Assembly (NCBI GenBank): GCA_036377675.1
Contig: DASUXY010000032.1
Location: 39,839 to 103,838 of the forward strand
Origin: DASUXY01 sp036377675
Lineage (GTDB): Bacteria > Bacillota > Bacilli > Bacillales > Amphibacillaceae
Length of the DNA: 64,000 nucleotides
Reading direction: 5' to 3'
Shown here: positions 26,149-34,343 of the stretch, in pieces
Layout of the letters: every line of letters starts with the position of its first letter
Numbering within the stretch: the first letter of the stretch is position 1
Translations under genes and position numbers: made by a program
The notes under the pieces: generated by a model
What the model saw: only the letters and a program-made list of their open reading frames with translations
The model's database searches: none
What the model was told of the DNA's origin: nothing

Positions 26149-26186
26149 ACGACCACTCTCTCTATAGTAGAAAGAGAGTGGTCGTT
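26149..26186. terminator. Long hairpin between the GHL10 gene and the atoE remnant
   Basis: AACGACCACTCTCT and AGAGAGTGGTCGTT form a perfect 14-bp stem around a 10-nt loop; it lies between convergent genes. T runs are short, so termination strength is uncertain. Confidence 0.6.
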
Positions 26187-26307
26187 ATGATTATAGAAAG
26201 GAACTTTCGTAGAAAATATTTTTCTTCTTTAAAAAGAGTCGATACGGCTGATATAATAATAGACTTATCGTTTAAGAATATATGAATGGCTGTCATTGTA
26301 ATAAATA

Positions 26308-26745
26308 CTACATGATTAAAAAAATAATAAACCTAAGGAAATCGGGATAAACTGTTACACGTTGGGTAATGTGAATTGATAGTAATGCACCGACGACGAG
26401 TCCGAATCCATAGTTTAAGAGACATGAGAGAGAGGTAATCACTGTAACGAGTATAATCGCTTGTCCAGGCGTGTTCGCTAGTTTACTTATATATGTTAAA
26501 AAACGTTTAACAATCGGTGTATTGGCTAATATGTACCCCGTAACGACGATTAAAGATATTTGCATGGAAAACGGAAATAAATCCCAAAAACCATCTCCTC
26601 AAAAGGCAACCATTTGAATAGATGAATGTGGAGTGAAAAAAAGTTCCATTAAAAAAACAATAAATGTAAGAAGTATCGCAAATAAAAAGGCGTCCGGTAA
26701 AAAACGTTGGATAAGTTTGTCAAAAAGAGTAGTAATGATTTTCAT
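26308..26745 (-). pseudogene. Broken AtoE-type short-chain fatty acid transporter
   Basis: The minus-strand frame starts at 26745 with AAAGGAG upstream and encodes MKIITTLFDKLIQRFLPDAF, typical of the AtoE short-chain fatty acid transporter N-terminus. A TGA at 26599-26601 interrupts it where relatives have Trp of WGDGFW; the same frame continues with GDGFWDLFPFSMQISL and VVTGYILANTP as far as NYGFGLVVGALLS, then ends after about 145 codons. AtoE proteins have roughly 440 residues, so two thirds are deleted and no remainder was found downstream. The regulatory region still carries a cre-like site. Confidence 0.85.
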
Positions 26746-26766
26746 ACTATGCTCCTTTCCACTTGT

Positions 26767-26780
26767 TGAAAACGTTTTTA
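26767..26780. promoter_or_regulatory. cre-like CcpA site upstream of the atoE remnant
   Basis: TGAAAACGTTTTTA matches the cre consensus at 13 of 14 positions on either strand (near-palindrome). It lies 22 bases before the remnant's start. Confidence 0.6.
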
Positions 26781-26848
26781 AACATGTTATCATATTTACT
26801 GTATAATTTAAATAGTCTAAAGGTAAACAATACCGTATTTATTAAGTA

Positions 26849-26876
26849 TTGATAAAAGTCCTAATTAAAGTATAAT
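26849..26876 (+). promoter_or_regulatory. Sigma-A promoter of the TAXI-TRAP operon
   Basis: TTGATA (26849-26854), a 16-bp spacer and TATAAT (26871-26876) form a near-consensus promoter about 93 bases before the binding-protein start. Confidence 0.65.
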
Positions 26877-26968
26877 AAAAATAAGTTTATTTATTTCTAC
26901 AAATGAGAAAGGCTTCGCTTGACGTATAAAAAGGAAGCAAAAAAAGGTATTATTTAAGGGGGAAATCA

Positions 26969-27976
26969 ATGGGATTAAAGAGAAAACTAGTAGTGGTGTC
27001 AGTTATGGTAGGAATCGTCCTTCTTCTAGCATCTTGTGGCGGGGGCGAAAAGAAAAATATTGCGATTGGACCCGCAGCGAGTGAAACAAACTCCATGTCA
27101 AAGCACTTATTAAAAGCTTATGGAATCGGTGAAGGCGACCACACTATTTTTGAAGAGGGCTTCGGAGACGCTGCGGATGGTGTTCAAGATGGAAATATTG
27201 ATATTTCTATCGGTGTCTTAGGATTGCCAGCTGGTAGTATAGAAAGCTTGCAGGCGACATCCGGTGACGTGAAGATGTTAGGACTATCTGATGAAGCGAT
27301 TAAATATATGGAAGAGAACACTGAATATGAACGTCATACGATTCCGAAAGATACGTATGATTTTCTAGATGATGATGTTGAAACGGTTACAGCTTATGCT
27401 ATATTAATGGCCAATACAGATACAATCGATGAAGAATTAGGATATGAGTTAGCGAAGGCAATGGTTGAATATGCAGATGAAAATACGCATGCACAAGGGA
27501 AAGAGATGACTCTGGAAAATGCCTTAAATGGATCCGAAGGATTACCTATTCATCCAGGAGCTGCTCGATATTATGAAGAACAAGGTTTGACCTTTGATAA
27601 TCCGATTGCTGAAATCGATGCGACCGATTCTAAATCTGATTTGATTTTAGGAACGGGAAGTCAAGGTGGAACATATTACCCACTTGGTGGAGAAATGGCA
27701 AACATTTGGAACAATCATGTTGACGGGATCAATGTGACGAATACGGAAACGAATGCTTCTGCCGAGAACTTAGCCGGTATCCGCGACGGAAATATTGATT
27801 TAGGAATGACTGTTCATGTAACTGCCTTATACGCATTGAATGGAGAAGGTGATTTCGAAAAAGAAGGCTCAGAGGTTGAAAATGTTGCCTTTATCGGACA
27901 TATCTATCCTGAAGTCGTTCAAGTTATTACACGAGAAAATACAGGTATTGAAAGCTTGGATGATTTGAAAAAATAG
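26969..27976 (+). CDS. TAXI-family TRAP substrate-binding lipoprotein, apparently circularly permuted
   Basis: A 335-residue lipoprotein: signal with lipobox LASC at Cys23. Family members run from an N-terminal GTGSxGGTYYPxGG motif, through a hinge (IESLxDLKGKRIAIGPPGSGT), to a C-terminal SEGLPIHPGA. Here residues 31-207 contain the C-terminal portion first (IAIGPAASETN, EEGFGDAADGVQDGNID, GVLGLPAGSIESL, ALNGSEGLPIHPGAARYYEE). After a 17-residue acidic linker (208-224), residues 225-335 are the N-terminal portion (LILGTGSQGGTYYPLGG, IYPEVVQVITRENTGIESLDDLKK), ending exactly at the hinge. No frameshift or internal stop. It should capture a carboxylate for the fused permease downstream; substrate unknown. 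Confidence 0.93.
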   Translation: MGLKRKLVVVSVMVGIVLLLASCGGGEKKNIAIGPAASETNSMSKHLLKAYGIGEGDHTIFEEGFGDAADGVQDGNIDISIGVLGLPAGSIESLQATSGDVKMLGLSDEAIKYMEENTEYERHTIPKDTYDFLDDDVETVTAYAILMANTDTIDEELGYELAKAMVEYADENTHAQGKEMTLENALNGSEGLPIHPGAARYYEEQGLTFDNPIAEIDATDSKSDLILGTGSQGGTYYPLGGEMANIWNNHVDGINVTNTETNASAENLAGIRDGNIDLGMTVHVTALYALNGEGDFEKEGSEVENVAFIGHIYPEVVQVITRENTGIESLDDLKK

Positions 27977-28077
27977 ATTTTTAAATTCGTTAATTGAATA
28001 TGCTGAAAAGACTTGCTTGGAAGAGATGAACGATTACGTGTCATCTCTTCCCTATTCTATGAAAGGGTGGTGGTCAG

Positions 28078-30042
28078 ATGGGCGAAAAAAGACACGTAGA
28101 CGCTCAAGACATCCTAGAAAAATATGATAAGGAAAATCAGTTTCGAACATCCATTGGTAAGTGGGGTTGGGTTGTAACCATCCTGGCGATTTATTTGACA
28201 ATATTTCATTTGTATACAGGTTATTTCGGCACATTACCTACCCAGAAGCAGGGTGCAATTCATCTGGGCACAGCTCTTGGGATTATATTTTTATTGTTTC
28301 CTGTAAAAAAAGGCTTGCATCGAAAGCAAAAAACAGTCCCTTGGTACGATGTCATATTAGCCTTTGTTTCTATGTACGTTGCCTATCATAAAGTGTTCTT
28401 TTATGACGATCTCTCCAATGCTCCTATATTAGGGTACAGTACCTTTGATATCGTCATTTCTGTGTTAGGGGTTTTGCTCGTTCTCGAAGCAACCCGGAGG
28501 ACAGTAGGCTTACCAATCGTAATTGTAGCAAGTATTGCGCTTTTGTATGCTCTTTTTGGAAAGTATGTTCCGACACAAATATTGTCACATCCCGGTTTTT
28601 CCATTCAACGATTAGCACCAAATCTTTGGTTTCAGGAGAGTGGTGTATTCGGTACACCGATTCAAATCTCCTCGAAGTTTATTTTCCTTTTCTTGTTTTT
28701 TGGTGTCATTCTCGTCCATACGAATATTGGGAAGTTTTTTAATGATTTAGCATTTGCTTTGACGGGTCGTTTTACGGGCGGAACAGCAAAAGCAGCGGTT
28801 TGTGCGAGTGGTTTGCAAGGGATGGTATCGGGAAGTTCTGTTGGAAATACGGTCGCTTCTGGATCATTTACGATCCCGATGATGAAGAAAGCAGGGTTCA
28901 AGCCGGAATTTGCCGCTGCGACGGAAGCAGCGGCTTCAACGGGCGGACAGATCATGCCCCCATTGATGGGTGCAGCAGCTTTTATTATGATGGAATATTT
29001 GGGAGTTCCTTATTCCACGATTATGATGGCAGCACTTATACCAGCTGTTCTATATTTTGCGGGTATTTTTATCGGAACGCATTTTGAAGCGAAAAAAATG
29101 GGAATCGTAGGCATACCGAAAGAAAGATTGCCTAGATTTCGAGAGTTGATGCGGCGTAACGGATATATGCTTTTACCTTTAGTCGTCATCATTAGTACTA
29201 TTTTAGCAGGCTTTACTCCACAACGGGCGGCCTTGTTCGGAATTGTGTCAGCGCTTTTAGTCAGTTTAGTTCGTAAAGAAACACGTCTTTCATTACGCAA
29301 GCTTATTGAAGTTTTTGAGCAAGGAGCACGTGTAGCTTTACCGGTAATTGCGGCTGTGGCAACAGCTGGAATTATTGCTGGTGTAGTAAGCATTTCTGGT
29401 TTAGGTAGTAAGTTTGCTTCCGGTATTATTGCTTTATCTGGTGGTTATCTATTACCTGCCTTAATCTTTACGATGATCGCATGTATCGTACTCGGAATGG
29501 GTCTTCCGACAACGGCAAACTATGTTGTTACGGCAACAGTAGCAGCACCTGTATTGATCAATGAGTTTGGCATTGCCCCAATTGCAGCACATATGTTTGT
29601 GTTTTATTTTGGGATTGTTGCTGACATAACGCCACCAGTTAGTTTGGCAGCCTATGCGGGTGCCGGAATTGCTCAAGCTAACCCATTCAAAACGGGTGTA
29701 AATGCGGTGAAGTTAGCTATTGCTGCCTTTATCGTACCTTACATTTTTATTTGGGATCCGATTTTAGTATTAGTTGATGTTACAGCAGGAAAACTGATCA
29801 TTGCACTTGTAACTTCTTTAATGGGTATGATTGCGGTCAGTAGTTCCATGGTAGGATTCTTTGTAAGACATTCGAAAGCGTGGGAGCAACTCCTTCTATT
29901 CGGAGGAGGTTTGTTAATGATCGATCCAGGATTTCAAACGAATATTATCGGATTCGCAGTCATTGGTGGTTTATGGTTATACCAGAAGCAGCGACAAGAC
30001 AGTGATGATGAAGGAACATTTCCTAGTACTGTAGAAGTGTAA
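28078..30042 (+). CDS. TRAP transporter fused permease (DctQM type)
   Basis: A 654-residue polytopic protein with the fused small (Q) and large (M) TRAP permease subunits, as in TAXI systems: about four helices in the first 200 residues, then the M part with SGSSVGNTVASGSFTIPMMKKAGF, AAASTGGQIMPPLMGAAAFIM, ACIVLGMGLPTTANYVVTATVAAP and VADITPPVSLAAYAGAGIA. Family function is Na+-driven uptake of small organic acids. The ATG follows AAAGGGTGG, 101 bases after the binding protein, so the two form one operon closed by a terminator. Confidence 0.95.
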   Translation: MGEKRHVDAQDILEKYDKENQFRTSIGKWGWVVTILAIYLTIFHLYTGYFGTLPTQKQGAIHLGTALGIIFLLFPVKKGLHRKQKTVPWYDVILAFVSMYVAYHKVFFYDDLSNAPILGYSTFDIVISVLGVLLVLEATRRTVGLPIVIVASIALLYALFGKYVPTQILSHPGFSIQRLAPNLWFQESGVFGTPIQISSKFIFLFLFFGVILVHTNIGKFFNDLAFALTGRFTGGTAKAAVCASGLQGMVSGSSVGNTVASGSFTIPMMKKAGFKPEFAAATEAAASTGGQIMPPLMGAAAFIMMEYLGVPYSTIMMAALIPAVLYFAGIFIGTHFEAKKMGIVGIPKERLPRFRELMRRNGYMLLPLVVIISTILAGFTPQRAALFGIVSALLVSLVRKETRLSLRKLIEVFEQGARVALPVIAAVATAGIIAGVVSISGLGSKFASGIIALSGGYLLPALIFTMIACIVLGMGLPTTANYVVTATVAAPVLINEFGIAPIAAHMFVFYFGIVADITPPVSLAAYAGAGIAQANPFKTGVNAVKLAIAAFIVPYIFIWDPILVLVDVTAGKLIIALVTSLMGMIAVSSSMVGFFVRHSKAWEQLLLFGGGLLMIDPGFQTNIIGFAVIGGLWLYQKQRQDSDDEGTFPSTVEV

Positions 30043-30081
30043 CAATAAGAGGTCTAAATGAATGAATAATTAAACTGGATA

Positions 30082-30128
30082 GTTAAGCAGATGGGTGACC
30101 AGAACCTCCATCTCGCTTAACTTTTTTT
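30082..30128 (+). terminator. Intrinsic terminator of the TRAP operon
   Basis: GTTAAGCAGATGG pairs with CCATCTCGCTTAAC (one bulge), followed by seven T residues. Confidence 0.85.
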
Positions 30129-30262
30129 ATATGTTTTTTTAAAAAATGAATTGTCTTTTAATGGTGTGACCGGTCATGCGTACGTAACATTATGTTCTGT
30201 AAATAATTGTTACTTACTTTTATTGATTTATGATGAAAGAACTATAAAAAGGGGGTTTTTTC

Positions 30263-32434
30263 ATGAATCAAAAAAAGATTATAAAGAGACTCGAAAATCA
30301 TTTACGGCAAACGAGAAGAAAATTAGTAAAAATGAATACAGAAGAAGAGGCTATTCAATTTTTAATCGATTCGTTTATTGATGAATTGTATTGTGACTTT
30401 GTAGGTGTCATTTTAGCGAAAGATACGCAATTCATTCCTAAGGCCTGGGAGGGAAATATAGAAAAAGTAGAAACTGTCTTTCCTTTAAAAGTCGAGAAGT
30501 GTTCCCCAAAATTTTTATCACAAAGTTTACGCTACGTGGATAAAGAACTGTTGGGTAGTTGTGAACTAGCTACTAATTTAGCAGTAGCGGGTGTTAAGAC
30601 ATGGTTTACTGTTCCACTTATAGATGATGACAAGAAATATGGATTTTGTATAATAGGATTTTATACGTTTATTCCATTATTCGATATGTATCGTACGTTC
30701 GATGAGTTCGGAAAAGACGTCGCCGTTGCGATTACGATGGCAAGGAGGAAAAATGAACAATTAAAACAGGCAGAACAAATTGATTGGATCCAATTCTTAT
30801 CTATTAATAAGTCATTAGAAGAAAGTATTACTGAGTTTACTTTACAAGCAGCAGATGTTACAAATTCTAGGTCTGCTTGCCTTTATTTATATAATGAAAA
30901 AGAAGGTAATTTCGTTTTACAAAAACCAACATACGGTAACATGAATGTCCGTAATAAAATATATGTAAATAATAAAAATACCCTTCATACGTATTTTTCA
31001 TATTTTGAACAATCTGGTGGAAAACAGATTACCATTCCAATTATCATCGACTTAGAAATCATCGGTGTTTTACATGTGGTTGGAAAAAAGGATAGTTTGT
31101 TTTTTTCAAAAGATGATCAGCGCGCTTTAAGATTATTAGCGGATCATATAGCCATTTTATTGGAGAATGCTCAGCTTTATAACAAAGAGAAAGAGCAACG
31201 AAATCGGCTTCAGTTTTTACTAGATTATCAACAAGCTTTAGTAAAAGAAACGGTGATTCATGATGATTTTCACGGTATAACAGATATAATTGGTGAATTG
31301 TATCAAGAATCGGTTATTTTATTAGATCGGTTTTTACGCCCCATAACATGGGAAATCTTAGAGAATGAACAAAATATTATCGATCGAATAAAACAAGAAA
31401 TAAATCATCAGCAAAGATCTTCCAATATTATAAATATATTGAAAAATGAAGAATTTTCTGTTTGGCCTATACGTGTAGTAAATAATGTATTAGGTTATTT
31501 AGCGATTAGAATTAACGAAGCGGAAATGGATGAGCTGGATCAGCTCATGATTACATTATCAAGAAATATTTGTTCGATTCAATTTATTAAACAAAAGCTT
31601 GTTATCGATACAAATGAACAAGCAAAAGAAATATTCATGGATAACTTATTTGTGGAAGAAATTCAAGATAAAAATCGAATCCTTCAATATGCCAATCTAT
31701 TTCAATGGGATATATATAAGCCACATCGAGTAGCCACCTTATCCATTCAATTAGCTGAATCTGAAATAAAAGGAATTCATTTATTAGAACAAAAAATGAA
31801 AAAATCTCTTGTATGGGATTATATTTTAAATCGAAAACTTGATCAAACAGAAGGACTCTTAACAGCTACTTACCAGGAACATTATATTCTATTCATACCG
31901 GTCAATCATCAAGTTGAAACAAAGCATAGTTGGCAAGATTTTTATTCTAAATTAAAAAAAGCTACTTTTGAGAGAAATATCCAATGTGAAATTTATTTAG
32001 GAGTGGGAAGTGTTGTTACTGATTTTCATCATTATTTCACAAGTTATAATCAGTCTTTACAAGCATTAAATGTGGTGGAAAATCGCTTCAAATCAAAAGG
32101 ATATGCTCTTTTTGAGGAACTTGGATCGTATACTATTTTGCATCGATTAGACGAATCAACGGTAAAAATGTTTATGAAAAACCAGCTCGGAACGATTCGT
32201 AATTATTCCGGTAAGAATAAAGTTGATTTGTGGAACACATTGCGAACGTATTTGTATTGTAATGGTAATGTGAAACGAACGGCCGAAAAACTATTTATGC
32301 ATCGCAGTACATTAATATATCGGATAGAAAAAATAGAAAGTCTATTAGAAGTCGATTTAACAGATTCTGATGTTCGATTCAATCTGATGATGGCGTATAA
32401 GTTGTATGATATGAAAGGATATGAATCATTCTAA
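30263..32434 (+). CDS. PucR/CdaR-type transcriptional regulator with GAF-like sensor regions
   Basis: A 723-residue soluble protein. Residues about 30-170 and 190-310 look like GAF-type domains (RSACLYLYNEKEGNFVL, ITIPIIIDLEIIGVLHVVGKK, FFSKDDQRALRLLADHIAILLENAQLY). About 480-620 resembles the CdaR GGDEF-like region, and the C-terminus is a PucR-type helix-turn-helix (LYCNGNVKRTAEKLFMHRSTLIYRIEKIESLL). The ATG has GGGGG upstream. It lies between the TRAP operon and the beta-oxidation operon on the same strand, so control of one or both by a carboxylate or CoA ester is likely but inferred. Confidence 0.82.
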   Translation: MNQKKIIKRLENHLRQTRRKLVKMNTEEEAIQFLIDSFIDELYCDFVGVILAKDTQFIPKAWEGNIEKVETVFPLKVEKCSPKFLSQSLRYVDKELLGSCELATNLAVAGVKTWFTVPLIDDDKKYGFCIIGFYTFIPLFDMYRTFDEFGKDVAVAITMARRKNEQLKQAEQIDWIQFLSINKSLEESITEFTLQAADVTNSRSACLYLYNEKEGNFVLQKPTYGNMNVRNKIYVNNKNTLHTYFSYFEQSGGKQITIPIIIDLEIIGVLHVVGKKDSLFFSKDDQRALRLLADHIAILLENAQLYNKEKEQRNRLQFLLDYQQALVKETVIHDDFHGITDIIGELYQESVILLDRFLRPITWEILENEQNIIDRIKQEINHQQRSSNIINILKNEEFSVWPIRVVNNVLGYLAIRINEAEMDELDQLMITLSRNICSIQFIKQKLVIDTNEQAKEIFMDNLFVEEIQDKNRILQYANLFQWDIYKPHRVATLSIQLAESEIKGIHLLEQKMKKSLVWDYILNRKLDQTEGLLTATYQEHYILFIPVNHQVETKHSWQDFYSKLKKATFERNIQCEIYLGVGSVVTDFHHYFTSYNQSLQALNVVENRFKSKGYALFEELGSYTILHRLDESTVKMFMKNQLGTIRNYSGKNKVDLWNTLRTYLYCNGNVKRTAEKLFMHRSTLIYRIEKIESLLEVDLTDSDVRFNLMMAYKLYDMKGYESF

Positions 32435-32568
32435 CTTATCTACATAAATACTTTATCTGATTTCCTCGTACTAAGGGAATCATTTTTTATCTAACTATTT
32501 GTCCATCTTCGTATAAAGTGACCAATTTAACTCGTTAGTTTCCAACACTTTGTAGATAGGAAGTAAAA

Positions 32569-32585
32569 TGAAAGCGCTTTATAAT
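32569..32585 (+). promoter_or_regulatory. cre-like site overlapping the beta-oxidation operon -10
   Basis: TGAAAGCGCTTTAT (32569-32582) matches the cre consensus at 12 of 14 positions and has the core AAAGCGCTTT. TATAAT at 32580-32585 overlaps it. CcpA binding there would block the promoter. No FadR-type operator was recognised. Confidence 0.6.
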
Positions 32586-32623
32586 GAAGTTAGATTTAAA
32601 AAATATTGTAGGGGGTGCCCAAA

Positions 32624-33478
32624 GTGGCAATAAAAATAATTGGTGTCGTTGGTGCAGGAGCAATGGGAAGTGGAATTGCAAATTTAGCTGCGATGAGTGG
32701 ATTTAATGTTATTTTACGAGATATTGAAAATCAATACTTAGAAAATAGTTTAAAACGAATGGATGCTTTCATGGAGAAATCTGTGAAACGAAATAAAATG
32801 GCAAAAGAAGAAAAAACAGACGTTCTTAATCGAATAAAGACGACAACAAAGATGGACGATTTAAAAGATGCTGATTTAGTCATCGAGGCAGTTATTGAAG
32901 ATCTGGATTTGAAAAAGGAAGTTTTTAAACAACTGGATGAAGTTTTAAAAAAGAATGTTATTTTAGCAACAAATACTTCTTCTATGTCGATTACTGAGAT
33001 TGCATCGGCTACACAACGTCCGGATCGCGTTGCTGGTTTCCACTTCTTTAATCCAGCACAACTAATGAAGCTTGTTGAGATTATACGTGGATTTAACACA
33101 AGTGATGAGACCGTTGAAACATTGAAAACAATTGCTGAACAGTTAAAAAAAGAATATGTGGTCGTTAATAAAGATACACCAGGCTTTATCGTTAACCGTG
33201 TCATGATTCCACACTTTATCGAATCAATCCGCCTATTAGAAGAAGAGGTTGCTACGGCAGAGGATATTGATAAAGCGGTGAAATTCGGTTTGAATTATCC
33301 GATGGGTCCATTCGAGTTACAAGATTATGCTGGCGTAGATATCGGCTATCATGTGATGGAGTATTTCCGTAAAGAATTTGATGATACGCGATTTTCACCA
33401 CCACTCCTATTAAAGCAGATGATGAGTGCAGGCCGTCTTGGTAGAAAAACAAGTGCAGGGTTTTATGACTACAAATAA
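32624..33478 (+). CDS. 3-hydroxyacyl-CoA (3-hydroxybutyryl-CoA) dehydrogenase
   Basis: The 284-residue NAD-dependent enzyme oxidises L-3-hydroxyacyl-CoA to 3-ketoacyl-CoA. Seen: Rossmann motif GVVGAGAMGSGIANLA near the N-terminus, VIEAVIEDLDLKKEVF, NTSSMSITEIA, FHFFNPAQLMKLVEII with the catalytic His, and PGFIVNRVM. The C-terminal domain ends GRLGRKTSAGFYDY, typical of the monofunctional Hbd/PaaH type. GTG start at 32624 with GGGGGTG upstream; an in-frame GTG at 32615 overlaps that site. First gene of a six-gene operon. Confidence 0.95.
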   Translation: MAIKIIGVVGAGAMGSGIANLAAMSGFNVILRDIENQYLENSLKRMDAFMEKSVKRNKMAKEEKTDVLNRIKTTTKMDDLKDADLVIEAVIEDLDLKKEVFKQLDEVLKKNVILATNTSSMSITEIASATQRPDRVAGFHFFNPAQLMKLVEIIRGFNTSDETVETLKTIAEQLKKEYVVVNKDTPGFIVNRVMIPHFIESIRLLEEEVATAEDIDKAVKFGLNYPMGPFELQDYAGVDIGYHVMEYFRKEFDDTRFSPPLLLKQMMSAGRLGRKTSAGFYDYK

Positions 33479-33496
33479 AAGGGGAATGAAAAGCAA

Positions 33497-34276
33497 ATGA
33501 GTTATGAATATCTTTTATTAGATGTAGAGGAGCATATTGCGATAATCACGATTAATCGTCCACCGGTAAATCCATTAAATAGTGTCGTTTTTAAAGAACT
33601 AGGAACAGTGATAGATGAGTTAGATCAGCGTGATGATGTACGTATTATTATCCTTACTGGAAGTGGAGATAAAGCGTTTGTAGCAGGTGCAGATGTGAAT
33701 GAAATGGCTGATGTCGATTTAAAAGAAATTAATAGGATGAACAAAGTTTCTCGCAGTGTATTATCCAAAGTTGAAAACGCAACGAAACCAGTTATCGCTG
33801 CAATTAATGGGGTAGCTTTAGGCGGTGGATTTGAGTTAGCGTTAGCTTGTGATTTAAGAATTAGTAGTGAAAAAGCACAATTTTCTTTTCCTGAAGTTGG
33901 CTTAGGAATTATTCCTGGTGGTGGTGGTACACAAAGACTACAAAAATTTGTTGGCCAAGGCGTAGCGAAACAATTACTATACTTCGGTGATATGTTTACT
34001 GCGAAGAAGGCGGAGACGCTCCACATCGTAAACGAAGTCGTTGCCCACGATGAAGTATTAACTACTGCAAAAGAATGGGCAGAAAAATTAGCAAAAAAAC
34101 CCCCTATCGCTTTACAAATGCTGAAATTAGCTGTTAACAAAGGAAGTAACGCTGATGTTGAAACTGGATTAATTATTGAGAGCATGTGCTTCGGTAATGT
34201 GTTTACGACAAAGGATGCGAAAGAAGGAATGACGGCTTTTACAGAAAAAAGAAAGCCAGTGTATGTAGGAAAGTAA
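33497..34276 (+). CDS. Enoyl-CoA hydratase (crotonase family)
   Basis: A 259-residue crotonase-fold enzyme, hydrating 2-enoyl-CoA to 3-hydroxyacyl-CoA. AFVAGADVNEM forms part of the oxyanion hole; INGVALGGGFELALACD is the CoA-binding core. The two catalytic glutamates are conserved, in the usual GGGFELALACD and FPEVGLGIIPGGGGTQRL segments. It starts 18 bases after the dehydrogenase stop with GGGG upstream. An unexpected strong terminator follows it. Confidence 0.94.
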   Translation: MSYEYLLLDVEEHIAIITINRPPVNPLNSVVFKELGTVIDELDQRDDVRIIILTGSGDKAFVAGADVNEMADVDLKEINRMNKVSRSVLSKVENATKPVIAAINGVALGGGFELALACDLRISSEKAQFSFPEVGLGIIPGGGGTQRLQKFVGQGVAKQLLYFGDMFTAKKAETLHIVNEVVAHDEVLTTAKEWAEKLAKKPPIALQMLKLAVNKGSNADVETGLIIESMCFGNVFTTKDAKEGMTAFTEKRKPVYVGK

Positions 34277-34284
34277 GAAATGTG

Positions 34285-34316
34285 TCGGGTGGAATGATTG
34301 TACCACCCGATTTTTT
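34285..34316 (+). terminator. Intrinsic terminator inside the beta-oxidation operon
   Basis: TCGGGTGG and CCACCCGA form a perfect 8-bp GC-rich stem with a 10-nt loop, then six T residues, between the hydratase and thiolase genes. It should reduce expression of the four distal genes unless read through. Confidence 0.8.
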
Positions 34317-34343
34317 CCAAATTTAAATAAAGAGGTGCAAGCA

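Noticed and set aside
26599..26601. In-frame TGA in the AtoE gene as selenocysteine or recoding
   Set aside because: The position is Trp in relatives and the gene is also truncated by two thirds, so simple decay is enough.
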